Notes: generated from the sequence alone by a model not told the origin. A stretch of DNA of 64,000 bases from Pisolithus tinctorius (GCA_024663395.1 JANFAH010000026.1:806001-870000), one strand, 5' to 3'. Positions 1 through 11,966 are shown, numbered from the stretch's first letter. Made by a program: numbers and translations.

Positions 1-1294
1 TTAGGGATTATCATGTGCTCACTTCTCAAACAGTTCTGCCATCATCCATGCCTTCTTATTGCTGCAGTAATAAAATCCATACTTTTGTGGTATCTTGCCT
101 GCAAAACATCTTGGTTTCTTTGACCATCCAATGTAGAACAGTGGCATTTTTTCACTTCCATCTGCATTTGTGGCAATTCCAATTGTAATTTGAAACTTTT
201 CTTTTTTCTTTCCACTCATTTGCTTCATTGTGAGTCCACAATCAGGTGGGGCACTGCCAATTGTCAGGGGTTTGTGAGTGACCATCAAAAGTAACACTTC
301 AAATGCTCACAATGCAAAGAAGCTTGTCTTGTCTGTTATGCCCAAGCTGAGTGACTTTGTCAAATGGACTAGTCATGAATGGCATGAGGGGATGTTATGG
401 GCCAAACTTGTTGTAACCCCTATAGCTCAACTCATAGTGGTGAAATCTGACAAAGGTCACTTCCACTTGCAAGGTCTATCTGGGATTGCAATGGGGAAGG
501 GACAAGGAGTAAGCCACAGGAATAACCTGAGTTGCAAAGTATTGAAAAACTGAGGATACATGGTACTGTGACAACTACATAAATACCTCAGGGAAGAGTA
601 CCATACCAGTCATGCCAAAGGGGTGGTCATGTATCTGCAGTAGTAAACAATGAAATAGAAAGGGGTCATATACAAGTCATACAGTGTCAATGATGGGGGT
701 AGGGATAGCAATGAGGGTCAAACCAGCTGTGCCATCAAGGCACAGTGAGGGACCTGACACTGGAGCAACAACTAAACAATCAAAACAATAAATACAAGTC
801 ATAGACAAAACACAAGACATATTATTCATCAGGGATGGGGGTGGAACACTTGTGTCACCATAGCCTGTGCAGCATCAACTGCAGTGGGAAGTACCTGTAC
901 CACCAGTGATCTGAGCTGTCCACAGAGAGTGGCCACACCAAGAACAATCATAAGTATGAGTGTCACAACAAGGCACATGACACATGTGACCACAAAAAGG
1001 TAAAAAAGGAAAGACCCCTGACAGAGTCATAACATCATCAAAATTCCACTGGTCCTTCAGGGGGAATGTTGCAAGAATCTTCTGTATGCATGTCCTCTCT
1101 GCCTCAACTGCACTTGGATCAACTGATCCAGCTTCACCATGCTGCCAATACTCCTTGAGCTTCTATGCTTTACAGAAAGGTGCAATCCACCCATCGCCAT
1201 GGAGACATTTTTCCTCTGGAATATGAAAGGTTTCTTCAAACTGCTTCCATTTCTCCTGCAGCATTGGTCCATTGACAACTTCTCCCTTCTCCAT
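1..1294 (-). pseudogene. pogo/Tigger-like DDE transposase, N-terminal and catalytic parts, split
   Basis: Two minus-strand pieces of one transposase. The upstream piece (about 1294-1037) begins MEKGEVVNGPMLQEKWKQ, continues to IPEEKCLHGDGWIAPF and HGEAGS, as in the CENP-B/Tc5-type DNA-binding region of pogo transposases, and contains one in-frame stop. The downstream piece (about 261-19) reads PPDCGLTMKQMSG, ITIGIATNADGSEKMPLF and NNKKAWM-like residues (SNKKAWMMAELFEK), the start of the DDE_1 catalytic domain around its first conserved region. Between them lies about 770 bp of unrelated DNA, and the motif that should carry the first catalytic Asp (xxDETGLFY) is lost at the junction (only NFDD remains). 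The gene runs off the left edge. It is a dead, interrupted DNA transposon; the family call is by motif recognition. Confidence 0.65.
262..1034. mobile_element. LTR-like insertion inside the Tigger relic
   Basis: This 773-bp segment separates the two transposase pieces. It starts TGTCAGGGG and ends GAGTCATAACA on the plus strand, giving TG...CA ends, like the TGTCAT-type LTRs elsewhere in the window. I see no target-site duplication (left flank ccaat, right flank tcatc), and a little transposase sequence is missing at the junction, so the ends may be rearranged. No convincing gene is inside. A solo LTR is the most likely reading. Confidence 0.35.
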
Positions 1295-1366
1295 GTGTCA
1301 GACCCATAGGACAAGTGCCCTTTCACCTCCCATCCAGCCCATGCAGATCCTGAGGCTTGGAGCATT

Positions 1367-2038
1367 ATGTGCCAGTTTGCCCAGGACCCAGATATGACTC
1401 TTCTGGCTGCTGAAAAATGCCTTCAGGAACTGCTCAAGGATCAATTTGTGTATGAACACTGGCAACCTGCACTCAATGCTGTCATGGAAGCAGAAGGAGA
1501 TGTCATGCAAGCTGCAGAGGCAGTTCAGAGGCTTGCAAGTGCTACCCTTCACTGCACAGGACTCACTATCAAGATTCCAGCAAAGAAATGCCCACCACAG
1601 CTCATCACTCTTGAAGCAGCACTTGCTGATTCTGTGCTGATCTTGAAGTCACATGATAAGATCATTGGACCACCACCAACAGTCAATGAAATCCTCAACC
1701 CCAAGGAGGAGAGGGAGGTTGGCAAGCCTCAGTATGCCTTTGAGGGTGGAGATGCAGAAATTGTTGCAGTGGTGGAAAATGAACTTGCTATCAAGTGGGG
1801 AGAGATTGTGGAGATTGAATCTGATGATGATGAAGATCAGCAAATGCCACCAATTCCAAGTTATACTGACCTCATTAGCATGTGCCAAACACTTGAGACA
1901 GCTTGCATGGTGGTGAGTGATGCAAATTCCACACTGGAATTGGCACAGTTGCTCTGTAAATTTCGTGGTACACTGTCTTGAGAGGCAATGAAGAATGCAA
2001 TGCAAATGATGCTGGACCACTACCTTGTTAGGAAGTAG
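1367..2038 (+). pseudogene. pogo/Tigger transposase C-terminal fragment
   Basis: The open frame encodes ENELAIKWGEIVEIES, then an acidic stretch DDDEDQQMPP, then SYTDLISMCQTLETACMV and LCKFRGTLS, the typical acidic and helical C-terminal tail of pogo/Tigger transposases. The frame stops at TGA 1979-1981 but continues in frame as EAMKNAMQMMLDHYLVRK to 2038, so the stop most likely replaced an Arg CGA codon. It lies on the opposite strand to the N-terminal pieces at 1-1294, head to head, so the locus is rearranged or holds two elements. Confidence 0.6.
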
Positions 2039-2142
2039 CATCACACGATGTCACAATTTGTCACACACTCTGTACTGTATACTTGTCAAATTGTATAAGG
2101 ATTTGGCTTCGCAACTGCTATACATTATGAGCAAGTGTACTG

Positions 2143-2431
2143 TACTACAAACACCTCCCAATGCATAGCAAAAATGTTCGTAGACTTGGCGTCGACATTC
2201 TGTTCAATGCGAGCATGAAGGAGTCGAATTCCTTATCATAAGCATTAGATATCGAGGATAGTGTCACTGCGTATGTACTCTCTGGCCCACACGCCAGGCC
2301 TCCAGCAGTGCCACCTGCAACGTGTCCACAGCATGTCGGCGCTTTCAACACCTGACTCTGACTACTGTCTGATTTACACCTCTCAACCTCGAATCCAGCC
2401 TACAAAGCTTACACAAAATACGGATTTCTCA
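2143..2431 (+). other. Conserved 5' flank of receptor A; left edge of the duplicated unit
   Basis: Similarity to the upstream regions of copies B and C begins near 2143 (actacaaaca) and continues without a break into exon 1. In B and C this stretch overlaps the 5' end of the Rab-like relic, but the rest of that relic is missing here. An ATG at 2333 is in frame with the receptor start and conserved in all three copies. To the left, 2039-2142 shows nothing recognisable. Confidence 0.6.
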
Positions 2432-5400
2432 ATGGCTCGCAAGCAACTGAAGAAACATCATCTGTTTAGCTCCGAGAGGCCCAGCTCGACCACACCTATC
2501 ATTCCCTCGGTACGCATTTTATACCTTGCACGCGATGGTATTTATTGATCTCTGCCCAAACAGTCGGAAGGAGCGTCTCTCCCTTCTGCCAACGCTCCCT
2601 CGGTCGCTGGACCATCGGCAAAAACACCTCGAAAGCTGTTCTCCGGGATGGGACACCTCTTCCATCGGTCGAACCAGACTCGATCAGAGCCTCTTACTAC
2701 AGAGACAACCGACACCGGAATTGGCAGCCAGGTCAATGATGCACAACAGGCAATGGTTGAGATGAAGCCCATCCCCCAAGTATTGCAAACAACTGTGGGT
2801 CTTGTTGGGCAGGCCGGTACCGCGGTGACGCAGATTCAAAGTATCGAGACGATCCTCCAGCCTCTCAAACTGTTCAACTCCTTTGTTACCACCCTATCGA
2901 ATGTAGGTGCCTTAACCCTCCGTCGCCTGCATGCTTTGATGTAGGCGCACAGGTCCACCCTTATGTCCAGTTTGCGCTAGGGATTCTCACCGCTGCTTCT
3001 CAAGTACTTCCCCCTTCTCTCTCATGGATCCCTCGCTTATATAGTCCTCATCAGTTGCTCATCGATCAAGCAAATCTGGACAACGAGGTGTTTGGCCTCC
3101 TCAATACCATCAAGGATCTCTACGAATTTCTTATGGAAAAGGATACCATTGAGAATATGGATAGCATGAAAGAGACGTTACGGAGGATTTCACAGGAGAT
3201 GAGTGCCGCAGCGCTGTTCGTCATAAAATATTGCAAAAAGAAGAACATCTGTAGGTCCTATGGTCATGGTCCTCTGATCCGCTTCAGTGTGCTGATGTGA
3301 TACATCGTCAGCGATAAGAATAGGGGTCAGCCTTGTTTCTGACCCGCAGACGGTTGCCCGTGGCCACATCAAGAATCTGAGTGACCTGATGCAACAATAT
3401 CGAGATCGCGCGATACGGGACATCCAGATCAACATGTCCCACGTGCTTGAAGACCTGAACCTCGAAGGCATGGCTTATGCAGCTGGTGCAGGCCTGAATA
3501 CGACCAAGAAATGCCTCGACGGTACCAGGACAGAAATTTTGAAGGATATCACCAACTGGATCACCACTTGTGACGTCAATGCCCCTTGTATCTTGTGGCT
3601 CCATGGGCAGCCTGGAAGAGGAAAGTCTGCCATTGCCCATACAATTGCATCGTGGATCGAGAATGTGGGAGCTCCCGGCGCCTGTTTCTGCTTCACTCGT
3701 GACAGGCAGGCCGAACGGCGGGAGGAAAAGATTCTGACTACTATCGCCCGTGATCTGGCAGATCGTGATCCGGCATTTCGACGAGCATTGTCGAATGTGG
3801 TATCAAATGACCTCTCCCTCAAGACCACATGCGATGTGCTACAGCAGTGGAAACGATTCATCTTGGAGCCGCTGTCGAAGATTAATGGAGAGATAGTTGG
3901 GAATGTGGTTGTGGTAATCGATGCCTTGGATGAAAGTGGGCCGGAAACATCGAGGAGGGAAATCTTGGGCCTCCTGAAATCATCAGAAGCTGCGCATCTG
4001 CCAGCCAATTTCCAGATCCTTTTGACATCCAGGCCATTGCCAGATATTGAACGCGTCATGAGGGACGTTCCACACGTGAAGGCAACCTCATTGGACGACG
4101 TCCCTCAGGAGTTGGTGGAACGTGACATCCAGCTATATGTTTCCAAGGAACTTGATTGTTTTCCCAGCATTGGGGCAACAGAAGTCCAGAACGTCGTCAA
4201 AAAATCTGATGGTCTGTTCGAGTGGGCTCGTCTGGCTTGCGAGTTCATCAAGCCAGGTAAAGCTGGAGAAACTTCGAAAGAATGCTACGACAATCTGATG
4301 GCTCTCAAGTCAAAGGAAGGAAGGACACTTCTGGACACGACTTACTTTGAAATCCTGAAGGGGGGCATACCTGAATCTGGGATAGGCCTGGAACGATATC
4401 ACTCCGTTATGTGGCAAGTCATGATGACGCTCGAACCTCTTCCTATGGCAGCCTTGAACTCGATGCGTGGAAAATTCCCAAGCGAGCAGGATCACTATGA
4501 TATTTTTCTCATCCTCGAGTTCATGTCTCCGGTGCTGGGTGGCATCATGGACCGCGTCTCTGCTGTGCGGCCCCTTCATGCATCCTTTTATGACTTCCTG
4601 ACGGATCATTCACGGAGTGGTATCTACTTCATTGATACCTCCAACACACAACGTACAAGAGATCTAGCCTTTGCTTCATTGCAGATTCTTCATGATAACC
4701 TTCAATTCAACATATGCGAGTTAGAAAGCTCCTACCTTGCCAATTCTGAAGTTTCTGATCTGTCAAAGAGAATCAAGCAGAAGATTCCACACCATCTCTC
4801 CTACTCTTGTCGATTCTGGGTTCAGCATCTGTGGAAGACAGGATTTGACTTGGAACTTGCAGGGTTGGTGAGGGCTATTGTTGGAAGTGAAAAGATTCTG
4901 TTCTGGCTGGAGGTATTAAGTCTTCTGGGGATGGTTGGGAAGGGTGTAGATGCTCTTGGTACTGTTGCAACATGGCTACAGGTGAGTACCCTATGTATGG
5001 TATTTGATGACATCTGACACAGCAATGAAGGGTCAAGATGGCTCCAAGGATATATTGGCATTGGTAAAAGATGGAATCAAGTTGATTCAGAATTTTGGCA
5101 GTGTGATAGTGCACAGCACTCCACACCTGTATGTTTCTGCATTGCCATTTATTCCTTCCAATGCATTGCTATCAATTATGCTCTTGCCAAAATTCCCAAG
5201 CCTGGCTAGAGTTTCTGTAAGAGGGTTGAAAGGATGGCCAGTGGAACAACAGCTGCTACATGGCCATACTTCTGGAGTTGAATCAGTTGCATTCTCCCCT
5301 GATGGGAGGAGGATTGTCTCAGGCTCAAGAGACAAGACTGTGAGGGTCTGGGATGTTGAGGGAGGTGTGCAGATTGGCAGCCCTCTTGAGGGCCATACTT

Positions 5401-7466
5401 CTAGAGTCTTTTCAGTTGCATTCTCCCCTGATGGGAAGATGATTGTCTCTGGCTCTTGGGACAAGACTGTGAGGGTCTGGGATGTTGAAGGTGGTGTGCA
5501 GATTGGCAGCCCTCTTGAGGGCCATACAGATGGAGTCTTTTCAGTTGCATTCTCCCCTGATGGGAAGAGGATTGTTTCAGGCTCTTGGGACAACACTGTG
5601 AGGGTCTGGGATGTTGAGGGATGTGTGCAGATTGGCAGCCCTCTTAAGGGCCATGCAGATGGAGTCTTTTCAGTTGCATTCTCCCCTGATGGGAAGAGGA
5701 TTGTCTCAGGCTCAAGAGACAAGACTGTGAGGGTCTGGGATGTTGAGGAAGGTGTGCAGATTGGAAGCCCTCTTGAGGGCCATACTTCTAGAGTCTTTTC
5801 AGTTGCATTCTCCCCTGATGGGAAGATGATTGTCTCTGGCTCTTGGGACAACACTGTGAGGGTCTGGGATGTTGAGGGAGGTGTACAGATTGGCAGCCCT
5901 CTTAAGGGCCATACAGATGGGGTCTTTTCAGTTGCATTCTCCCCTGATGGGAAGATGACTGTCTCAGGCTCTTGGGACACAACTGTGAGGGTCTGGGATG
6001 TTGAGGGAGGTGTGCAGATTGGCAGCCCTCTTGAGGGCCATACGGATGAAGTTGAATCAGTTGCATTCTCCCCTGATGGGAAGAGGATTGTCTCAGGCTC
6101 AAGGGACAACACTGTGAGGGTCTGGGATGTTGAGGGAGGTGTGCAGATTGGCAGCCCTCTTGAGGGCCATACAGATGGAGTTGAATCAGTTGCATTCTCC
6201 CCTGATGGGAAGATGATTGTCTCTGGCTCTTGGGACAACACTGTGAGGGTCTGGGATGTTGAGGGTGGTGTGCAGATTGGCTGCCCTCTTGAGGGCCATA
6301 CAAATGGAGTCTTTTCAGTTGCATTCTCCCCTGATGGGAAGACAATTGGCTCAGGCTCAAGGGACACAACTGTGAGGGTCTGGGATGTTGAAGGAGGTGT
6401 GCAGATTGGCAGCCCTCTTGAGGGCCATACGGATGAAGTTGAATCAGTTGCATTCTCCCCTGATGGGAAGAGGATTGTCTCAGGCTCAAGGGACAACACT
6501 GTGAGGGTCTGGGATGTTGAGGGAGGTGTGCAGATTGGCAGCCCTCTTGAGGGCCATATAGATGGAGTCTTTTCAGTTGCATTCTCCCCTGATGGGAAGA
6601 GGATTGTCTCAGGCTCTTGGGACATGACTGTGAGGGTCTGGGATGTTGAGAGAGGTGTGCAGGTTGGCAGCCCTCTTAAGGGCCATACAGATGCAGTTGA
6701 ATCAGTTGCATTCTCCCCTGATGGGAAGAGGATTGTCTCAGGCTCTTGGGACAAGACTGTGAGGGTCTGGGATGTTGAAGGAGGTGTGCAGATTGGCAGC
6801 CCTCTTGAGGGCCATACTTATGGAGTTGAATCAGTTGCATTCTCCCCTGATGGGAAGAGGATTGTCTCAGGCTCTTGGGACAAGACTGTGAGGGTCTGGG
6901 ATGTTGAGGGAGGTGTGCTGATAGGCAGCCCTCTTGAGGGCCATACTTCTGGAGTTGAATCACTTGCATTCTCCCCTGATGGGAAGAGGATTGTCTCAGG
7001 CTCAAGGGACAAGACTGTGAGGGTCTGGGAGAATGAGCAGTTGGCACTGATTGCATCCCACCCCTCCAGCATGCTTCATCCATCCCCCCCTGCAGATGGT
7101 ATGTACCTCCACCTGTGACCTATCCTCACTTCACTTAATGAAAATACAGATGTCAAGAGACATCCCATTTGTTTTTCATTTGACCCCTCACATGCACTAC
7201 ATAATAGTAATACACTTGTTGATGGGTTTGTGCAACAAGGGGCTATGCTGCCCCAAGCAGTCAAGTTACATGATGATGGCTGGATCAGAGGCCCAAAGGG
7301 ACAACTACTGCTTTGGATCCCCCCAAAACTTAGGAGTCCATTTTATTCAATGTGGACCATACAAGTCATTCCTAGAGGTTGCTGCACAGAATTGGACTTG
7401 AGTCAGATGGTTCATGGCAAGGAGTGGTGCAAATGTTTCCATTCCAGTGAACAGATGATATCTTAA
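2432..7466 (+). CDS. NACHT-WD40 STAND (NLR-like) receptor, copy A
   Basis: Seven exons inferred at 2432-2509, 2564-2902, 2953-3003, 3055-3250, 3312-4981, 5031-7098 and 7150-7466. All junctions are GT-AG, introns are 49-61 nt, and the joined frame is open for 1572 residues. Order: basic N-terminus (MARKQLKK), helical region with VHPYVQFALGILTAASQ, the block CLDGTRTEIL that precedes the nucleotide-binding domain in this family, NACHT with Walker A GQPGRGKS (about residues 320-327) and Walker B VVVVIDALDES (about 420-430), a helical linker, 14 WD40 repeats, and a tail with DDGWIRGPKGQLLLWIP. Fungal relatives such as HET-E/HET-D are cytoplasmic NTP-driven switches in non-self recognition; the ligand here is unknown. 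An in-frame ATG at 2333 would add 33 residues and has a better -3 base, so the start is uncertain. The sixth intron (7099-7149) is needed because it holds an in-frame TGA. Confidence 0.88.
5265..7040 (+). repeat. WD40 coding array of copy A, 14 units of 129 bp
   Basis: Fourteen consecutive 43-residue units, each built as HTxxVxSVAFSPDGKxIV followed by SGSxDxTVRVWDVEGG; the last unit is cut short at VRVWENEQ. Units differ mainly at positions 3, 4, 6, 16, 22, 24, 33 and 42 and are otherwise nearly identical at DNA level. That is the high-internal-conservation pattern of concerted evolution known from fungal HET WD40 genes. The array has only two CpG dinucleotides (about 6042 and 6430). Confidence 0.95.
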
Positions 7467-8870
7467 ATTGTATTTTTATGTTGGGTATACCTGCTGCTGT
7501 ACTGCCACATATTAGTTCATCCCTATGCTTTTCCAATGATCATTTTACCTGCTAATTGTACTGATGTCCTCTGATATCACATACCACATGTTTTCACACC
7601 CCACTTTCAATCACAATTCATGATGTACTACCTGGTGAGAAGTACAAGTTACAGCTAAGCACAGCATAATCCTTCACCAAGGAGATCCCCTAACTAGTAA
7701 CCATGCCCCCAGCCAATATTCTCTCATTCTCTGCCCCCTCTGGTAACCACAAACTCACAGTGCTCACTACCTACAATGATTTTTCCCAGAAAGCTGTCAC
7801 ATACTGTCAAAAGTTCCTTGAGCCCTGTGTCATCCCCCTGGTTGTGACTCTTACCCAGGTGATGTCCTTATTCCACTCTCCAGCACCTCATCATAGTATA
7901 CAGCTCTTTTTCCATTCCCTGTACCATTTCCTCTTGATTCTGGTAGATTGACACATTGAATTTGGTACATTCACCAGCATGTAGGGCATTGTGAATGTGA
8001 ATGCATATGGTATGGTCATTGTTCTTGATGTCTAATGTAGCCATAGAGCTTTCAGTGTTGGCAACAGCTCAACAGTCCTGCCATAGCTGGTTGCTGCGAA
8101 TCATCACTTGCACTTGTCCTGATCTAACATGATGATGCCAATGAAGAGGGCTGAGTGAACACTATTATGGATATTGCACCTGTGATTCTTCATGATCTGT
8201 CTTGGGCATCATCAGCTTCCTGAGTCTGTCATCCCCTCTCATCTTGTTTTATCTTATCATAGTTGTCTCATTTAATCTTGACACAACTAGGCCTTTTGTT
8301 TACTTACATGTTGTTTCCTTACATTTCCCCTTGATGTCACTGGTGGTGTCATGAACACTGCTTTGGCTATATGCACTTTACATGTGAAAGGACATGTCTA
8401 TAGTGTAAAGGATTGCAATACATTACTCAGAGACCTCATTTGGGTTCTCTTTGGCATCTTAGCTTGAAAGTTTTCAACCCCATTCCTCTCCTCCAAGTGA
8501 CAGTAGGGCAATCTGAGAGTGTCTTTAGGATTATCTCACTAGAACTCAAATGTACTCTCAAACTATTGCTCTATCATCCTGACAATGACACTGGATGTGC
8601 TAGCTATACCCAGACCTCAGGGTTAAGAGGTTTCTCTTTCTCCATTTCCCCTTCTTTCCACACCCCACCTTTTTTGCAGGTGTCCCAATAAGCACAGTCC
8701 TTGGATAAGTGTCTCAGGGCCTTTCACACATCAGAATCAAGTGGGGGTACTACTCTGTTCATATAGACCCATACTCACATCTTGAACCACCAGTCCATCC
8801 ATTCTCATTTGTGTCTGGTATACAGCCCTGGATTGGCAATCACTTCCACTTGTCTTTGACCTGCAGTTAT
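7467..8870. other. 3' flank shared by receptor copies A and B
   Basis: No intact gene. The sequence is colinear with 27051-28300 downstream of copy B, and its first 660 bp match 40555-41215 downstream of copy C, so it belongs to the duplicated receptor unit. Minus-strand frames around 7850-7980 give peptides such as YYDEVLE and HNALHAGECTKFN that recur in the three copies with frameshifts, perhaps a decayed downstream gene I cannot name. 8711-8870 continues past the point where B is interrupted by an LTR and ends at the target site of Gypsy-0. Confidence 0.55.
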
Positions 8871-9025
8871 TGTTATGTTGTGCTCACATTGTTCCCATAC
8901 CACTCACACCCACTGCCACCTTATAGTGACATCCCTTTCCACTGCAAGCTGCTGTCTATGCAGTTGGACTTGCATTCTGTATGTTTCCTTCTGTGTCTTA
9001 CCCCTGTTTACCCTGCATTGTACTA

Positions 9026-11186
9026 CAGTGAGGGACAAAAGCATTGCAATGTTTGTGAGGTGTGATTTGCTGCTGATGTAGCTCAGGCTATTCTGCACAG
9101 ATAATCATGATACCTATACCATTGGCAAGGGGTGACTCTAAGCTTTCCAGGCACTAAGGTTCAGTCCAAACAAAGCAATACATGCCAAGATACACCCTAT
9201 TCTTTCCAAAAAGTGCATTGCAACACTGTTGTCCCTGACTGGTGAAATAGTGAAAAGTGACCTTTTGATGGGATTGAGGACATGAAGGATGGGAAAATAT
9301 GATTACATAATAAACCACATGATCTTCCAGATGATTTGTCAGCATGTAAACAAAGACAAACATTGGACTTGTACCATTAACCCTGCCTCTTTTACCACAA
9401 CTCATGAAATCATCTCTCTAGCTCACATGGTCATTTTCTCAAGGAATTCTTATCAAATACTGGTGGCCACCACAGTGCCATCAGTATAACATGCTCTCAG
9501 ATCCATCAGTACCTTAAAAAAACTGCTGTCAGTCATTCCCTGGACTGTTTCCCCCCCATGCCTGATGTGTTCTGGGACTAATCAGTACCTGGAAGGCTGA
9601 GAATGTTTTGGAGGTCAATCTGGCACTTCAGAACATGATGGACAAACCAGTCCCCTCTCAACCAATGCATTTCTGGCACAGGAACACTGGTATGGAAGTT
9701 GGGGTGAGACAAAACCTCCTTGTGCTCTGAGCACCATAAGAGGGTTCACTAGATCTTGCTCTGATCTGAACTGTAGATGACTGGGGAAGGATTATTTGGT
9801 CATATGTGGCCAAAGGCAATATTCAGGACCAGATGGAAGCACAAGATTCTGCTCCATGGCAGTTCAGTAGCATATCCTTCTGATGACACCCAGGGGTAAA
9901 GAGGATGTTGTCTTGCCCCAACTTCCATACCACTGTCCCTGTGCCAGAAATGCATTGGTTGAGAGGGGACTGGTTTGTCCATCATGTTCTGAAGTGCCAG
10001 ATTGACCTCCAAAACATTCTCAGCCTTCCAGGTACTGATTAGTCCCAGAACACATCAGGCATGGGGGGGAAACAGTCCAGGGAATGACTGACAGCAGTTT
10101 TTTTAAGGTACTGATGGATCTGAGAGCATGTTATACTGATGGCACTGTGGTGGCCACCAGTATTTGATAAGAATTCCTTGAGAAAATGACCATGTGAGCT
10201 AGAGAGATGATTTCATGAGTTGTGGTAAAAGAGGCAGGGTTAATGGTACAAGTCCAATGTTTGTCTTTGTTTACATGCTGACAAATCATCTGGAAGATCA
10301 TGTGGTTTATTATGTAATCATATTTTCCCATCCTTCATGTCCTCAATCCCATCAAAAGGTCACTTTTCACTATTTCACCAGTCAGGGACAACAGTGTTGC
10401 AATGCACTTTTTGGAAAGAATAGGGTGTATCTTGGCATGTATTGCTTTGTTTGGACTGAACCTTAGTGCCTGGAAAGCTTAGAGTCACCCCTTGCCAATG
10501 GTATAGGTATCATGATTATCTGTGCAGAATAGCCTGAGCTACATCAGCAGCAAGTCACACCTCACAAACATTGCAACTGTCATGACCATGTCTAGACTAC
10601 CCTAAACCAGCTCTACCCTGGTCTCAACTGGTCTCAACTGGTCTCATCCAACCCTTGCCCCAGTCCTGGCCTTGACCCTTCAACCCAGAAATGTGTTAGC
10701 TTGTGAGGCACTGCAAGGCAGTGCCCAATTGAGTTGTCCACTCAGTTGGTACCAGACTGGTGTGATACCCAGCCCAGCCACTAGTCCTGCCCCAGTTCCT
10801 GGTAATCCTTTGTTCATACTTTGCTTGATAATATTCTTTGTAACATCTTACTTACCAATCTGTTTACCAATCATTGCTGTACCAGTGCAAACCAGTCTCT
10901 GGTGCTATGTTACACTTACTTTGCCTTTAGTATTTAAGCCATAGGAAAATCTGTTTAGCTTCAGTCTGGAATCAAACTAGTCTTGTCTATCCTGGTCTTC
11001 TCTGTCTCCTGCCTCTCAACTGGACTATGGCCCATGCAAGGGAATAGCACTGCACCTTCAGTCACCAAGTCCAATAGTCCAAACCTCTAGTACCTTTGCC
11101 TTCTCCTCTGACCCCCAACCAGACTCTGGACCAGCCTTGGACCAATGACAAACTGGACTTAACAGCAACACTTTTATCCCTCACTG
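9026..11186. mobile_element. Fold-back Tc1/mariner-type element with about 0.7-kb inverted arms
   Basis: The ends are CAGTGAGGGACAAAAG (9026) and the inverse ...TTTTATCCCTCACTG (11186), flanked by TA on both sides. The element inserted at TA in cattgtacTAtagcc, and the unoccupied sequence is present at 18081-18095 in the sister LTR. Positions x and 19620-x pair as an inverted repeat from 9044/10576 inwards to about 9720/9900, with a spacer of roughly 180 bp. A solo LTR (10578-11164) interrupts the right arm; without it the element is about 1.57 kb. Mirror ORFs in the arms show no transposase motif that I recognise. Confidence 0.75.
10578..11164 (+). mobile_element. Solo LTR (TGTCATGACC type) with 5-bp duplication
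   Basis: A 587-bp sequence starting TGTCATGACC and ending GACTTAACA, flanked by gcaac at 10573-10577 and 11165-11169. Removing it and one gcaac restores the perfect inverted arm of the surrounding fold-back element. It contains TATTTAAG-like promoter sequence near 10930. A truncated relative is at 28301-28429. Confidence 0.8.
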
Positions 11187-11474
11187 TATAGCCAGGCTAT
11201 GCCCATTTTCCCTTCCTCCTGTGATCCACTGGTGGCCCTGATCCACACAGTCATGTGACATGTGTAACCTGGTTGCATGTCTACCCCTGTATGTATATGC
11301 ACTCACCCTTTCCTCATCATATGTTTGCCCCCAGTCCCCTCCACTGTGGAGACTCAGTTGTATGGGTGTAGCTGCTGTGCAGCAACTCTGTGTGACTCAA
11401 CAATACCATAGCAGGAACTTGGGTGTGTGTTTGAATGTTTTCAAATGTTTGTCACATAGTACTTTACATATGTA

Positions 11475-11966
11475 CAGTGGCTCAAAAAACTGACCACATG
11501 TTTGGACATTTTTCACTAAAGTCAATACTGCCCCATATCCCCTAACCTAGGCCCCAACCTATAAGTGTATGAAACAAAGCCCTTACCATTGGCTCTCTAC
11601 TGGTGCAGGGGTCAAGGGTTTTGGATAAGGTTTGATCAAATGGCAGCCATTTCAAAATGATGACTCATGCAGTCAGTTTTTTGACTTTAGGTTTCAATTA
11701 CATATATTAGGCCCTGGCATACTGTAATATTAGTACATACATTTGGTAATGGTTCTATTATGTCACCTTTATGTAATTGAGTGTCAGACACTATAAATAA
11801 ACCCCACCATCACTATGAAACCCATCTCTGCATCTCAAAGAAAGAGCAACATATCTCTCTCCTCTCTTGATCTTTCCTCCAGGAAAATTGCTTCCCAAAC
11901 TGGCTTAGGGCAGTCTACAGTATGCCAGGTCCTTCAGAAACTCCAGCCAGAGAGGACTAGGCTTTG
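11475..11966 (+). mobile_element. Tc1-type element, 5' half only
   Basis: Starts CAGTGGCTCAAAAAACTGAC after TA and aligns with the first ~500 bp of the element at 18372-19978. A transposase start is visible from 11815 (MKPISASQRKSN, then SSRKIASQTGLGQSTVCQVL, a helix-turn-helix). At about 11967 it switches abruptly into Gypsy reverse transcriptase, so a deletion removed the rest of the transposon, the end of the LTR, gag, protease and part of reverse transcriptase. Confidence 0.75.

Larger units (their letters stand above)
8871..11474 (+). repeat. Left LTR of Gypsy-0, interrupted
   Basis: 8871-9025 and 11189-11474 align in order with 17936-18371 of the right LTR. The gap is filled by the fold-back element at 9026-11186. 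The LTR stops at 11474, where a truncated Tc1 element begins; the 3' part of the LTR and the primer-binding region are gone. Confidence 0.75.

Noticed and set aside
5087..6754. Very long minus-strand ORFs opposite the WD40 arrays (also 24929-26656, 25249-26166, 38049-38942, 39270-40160)
   Set aside because: The repeat unit is 129 bp, a multiple of three, so any stop-free antisense frame is repeated in every unit and stays open. The peptides are periodic shadows, lack introns consistent with the sense gene and have no known domain.
5265..7040. Regular direct repeats that could suggest a CRISPR or satellite array
   Set aside because: The units are contiguous 129-bp codons of WD40 repeats with no spacers, inside an exon of a spliced eukaryotic gene.
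9154..10466. Two pairs of identical ORFs of 83 and 66 codons
   Set aside because: They are mirror images in the two arms of the fold-back element and show no protein family signature.
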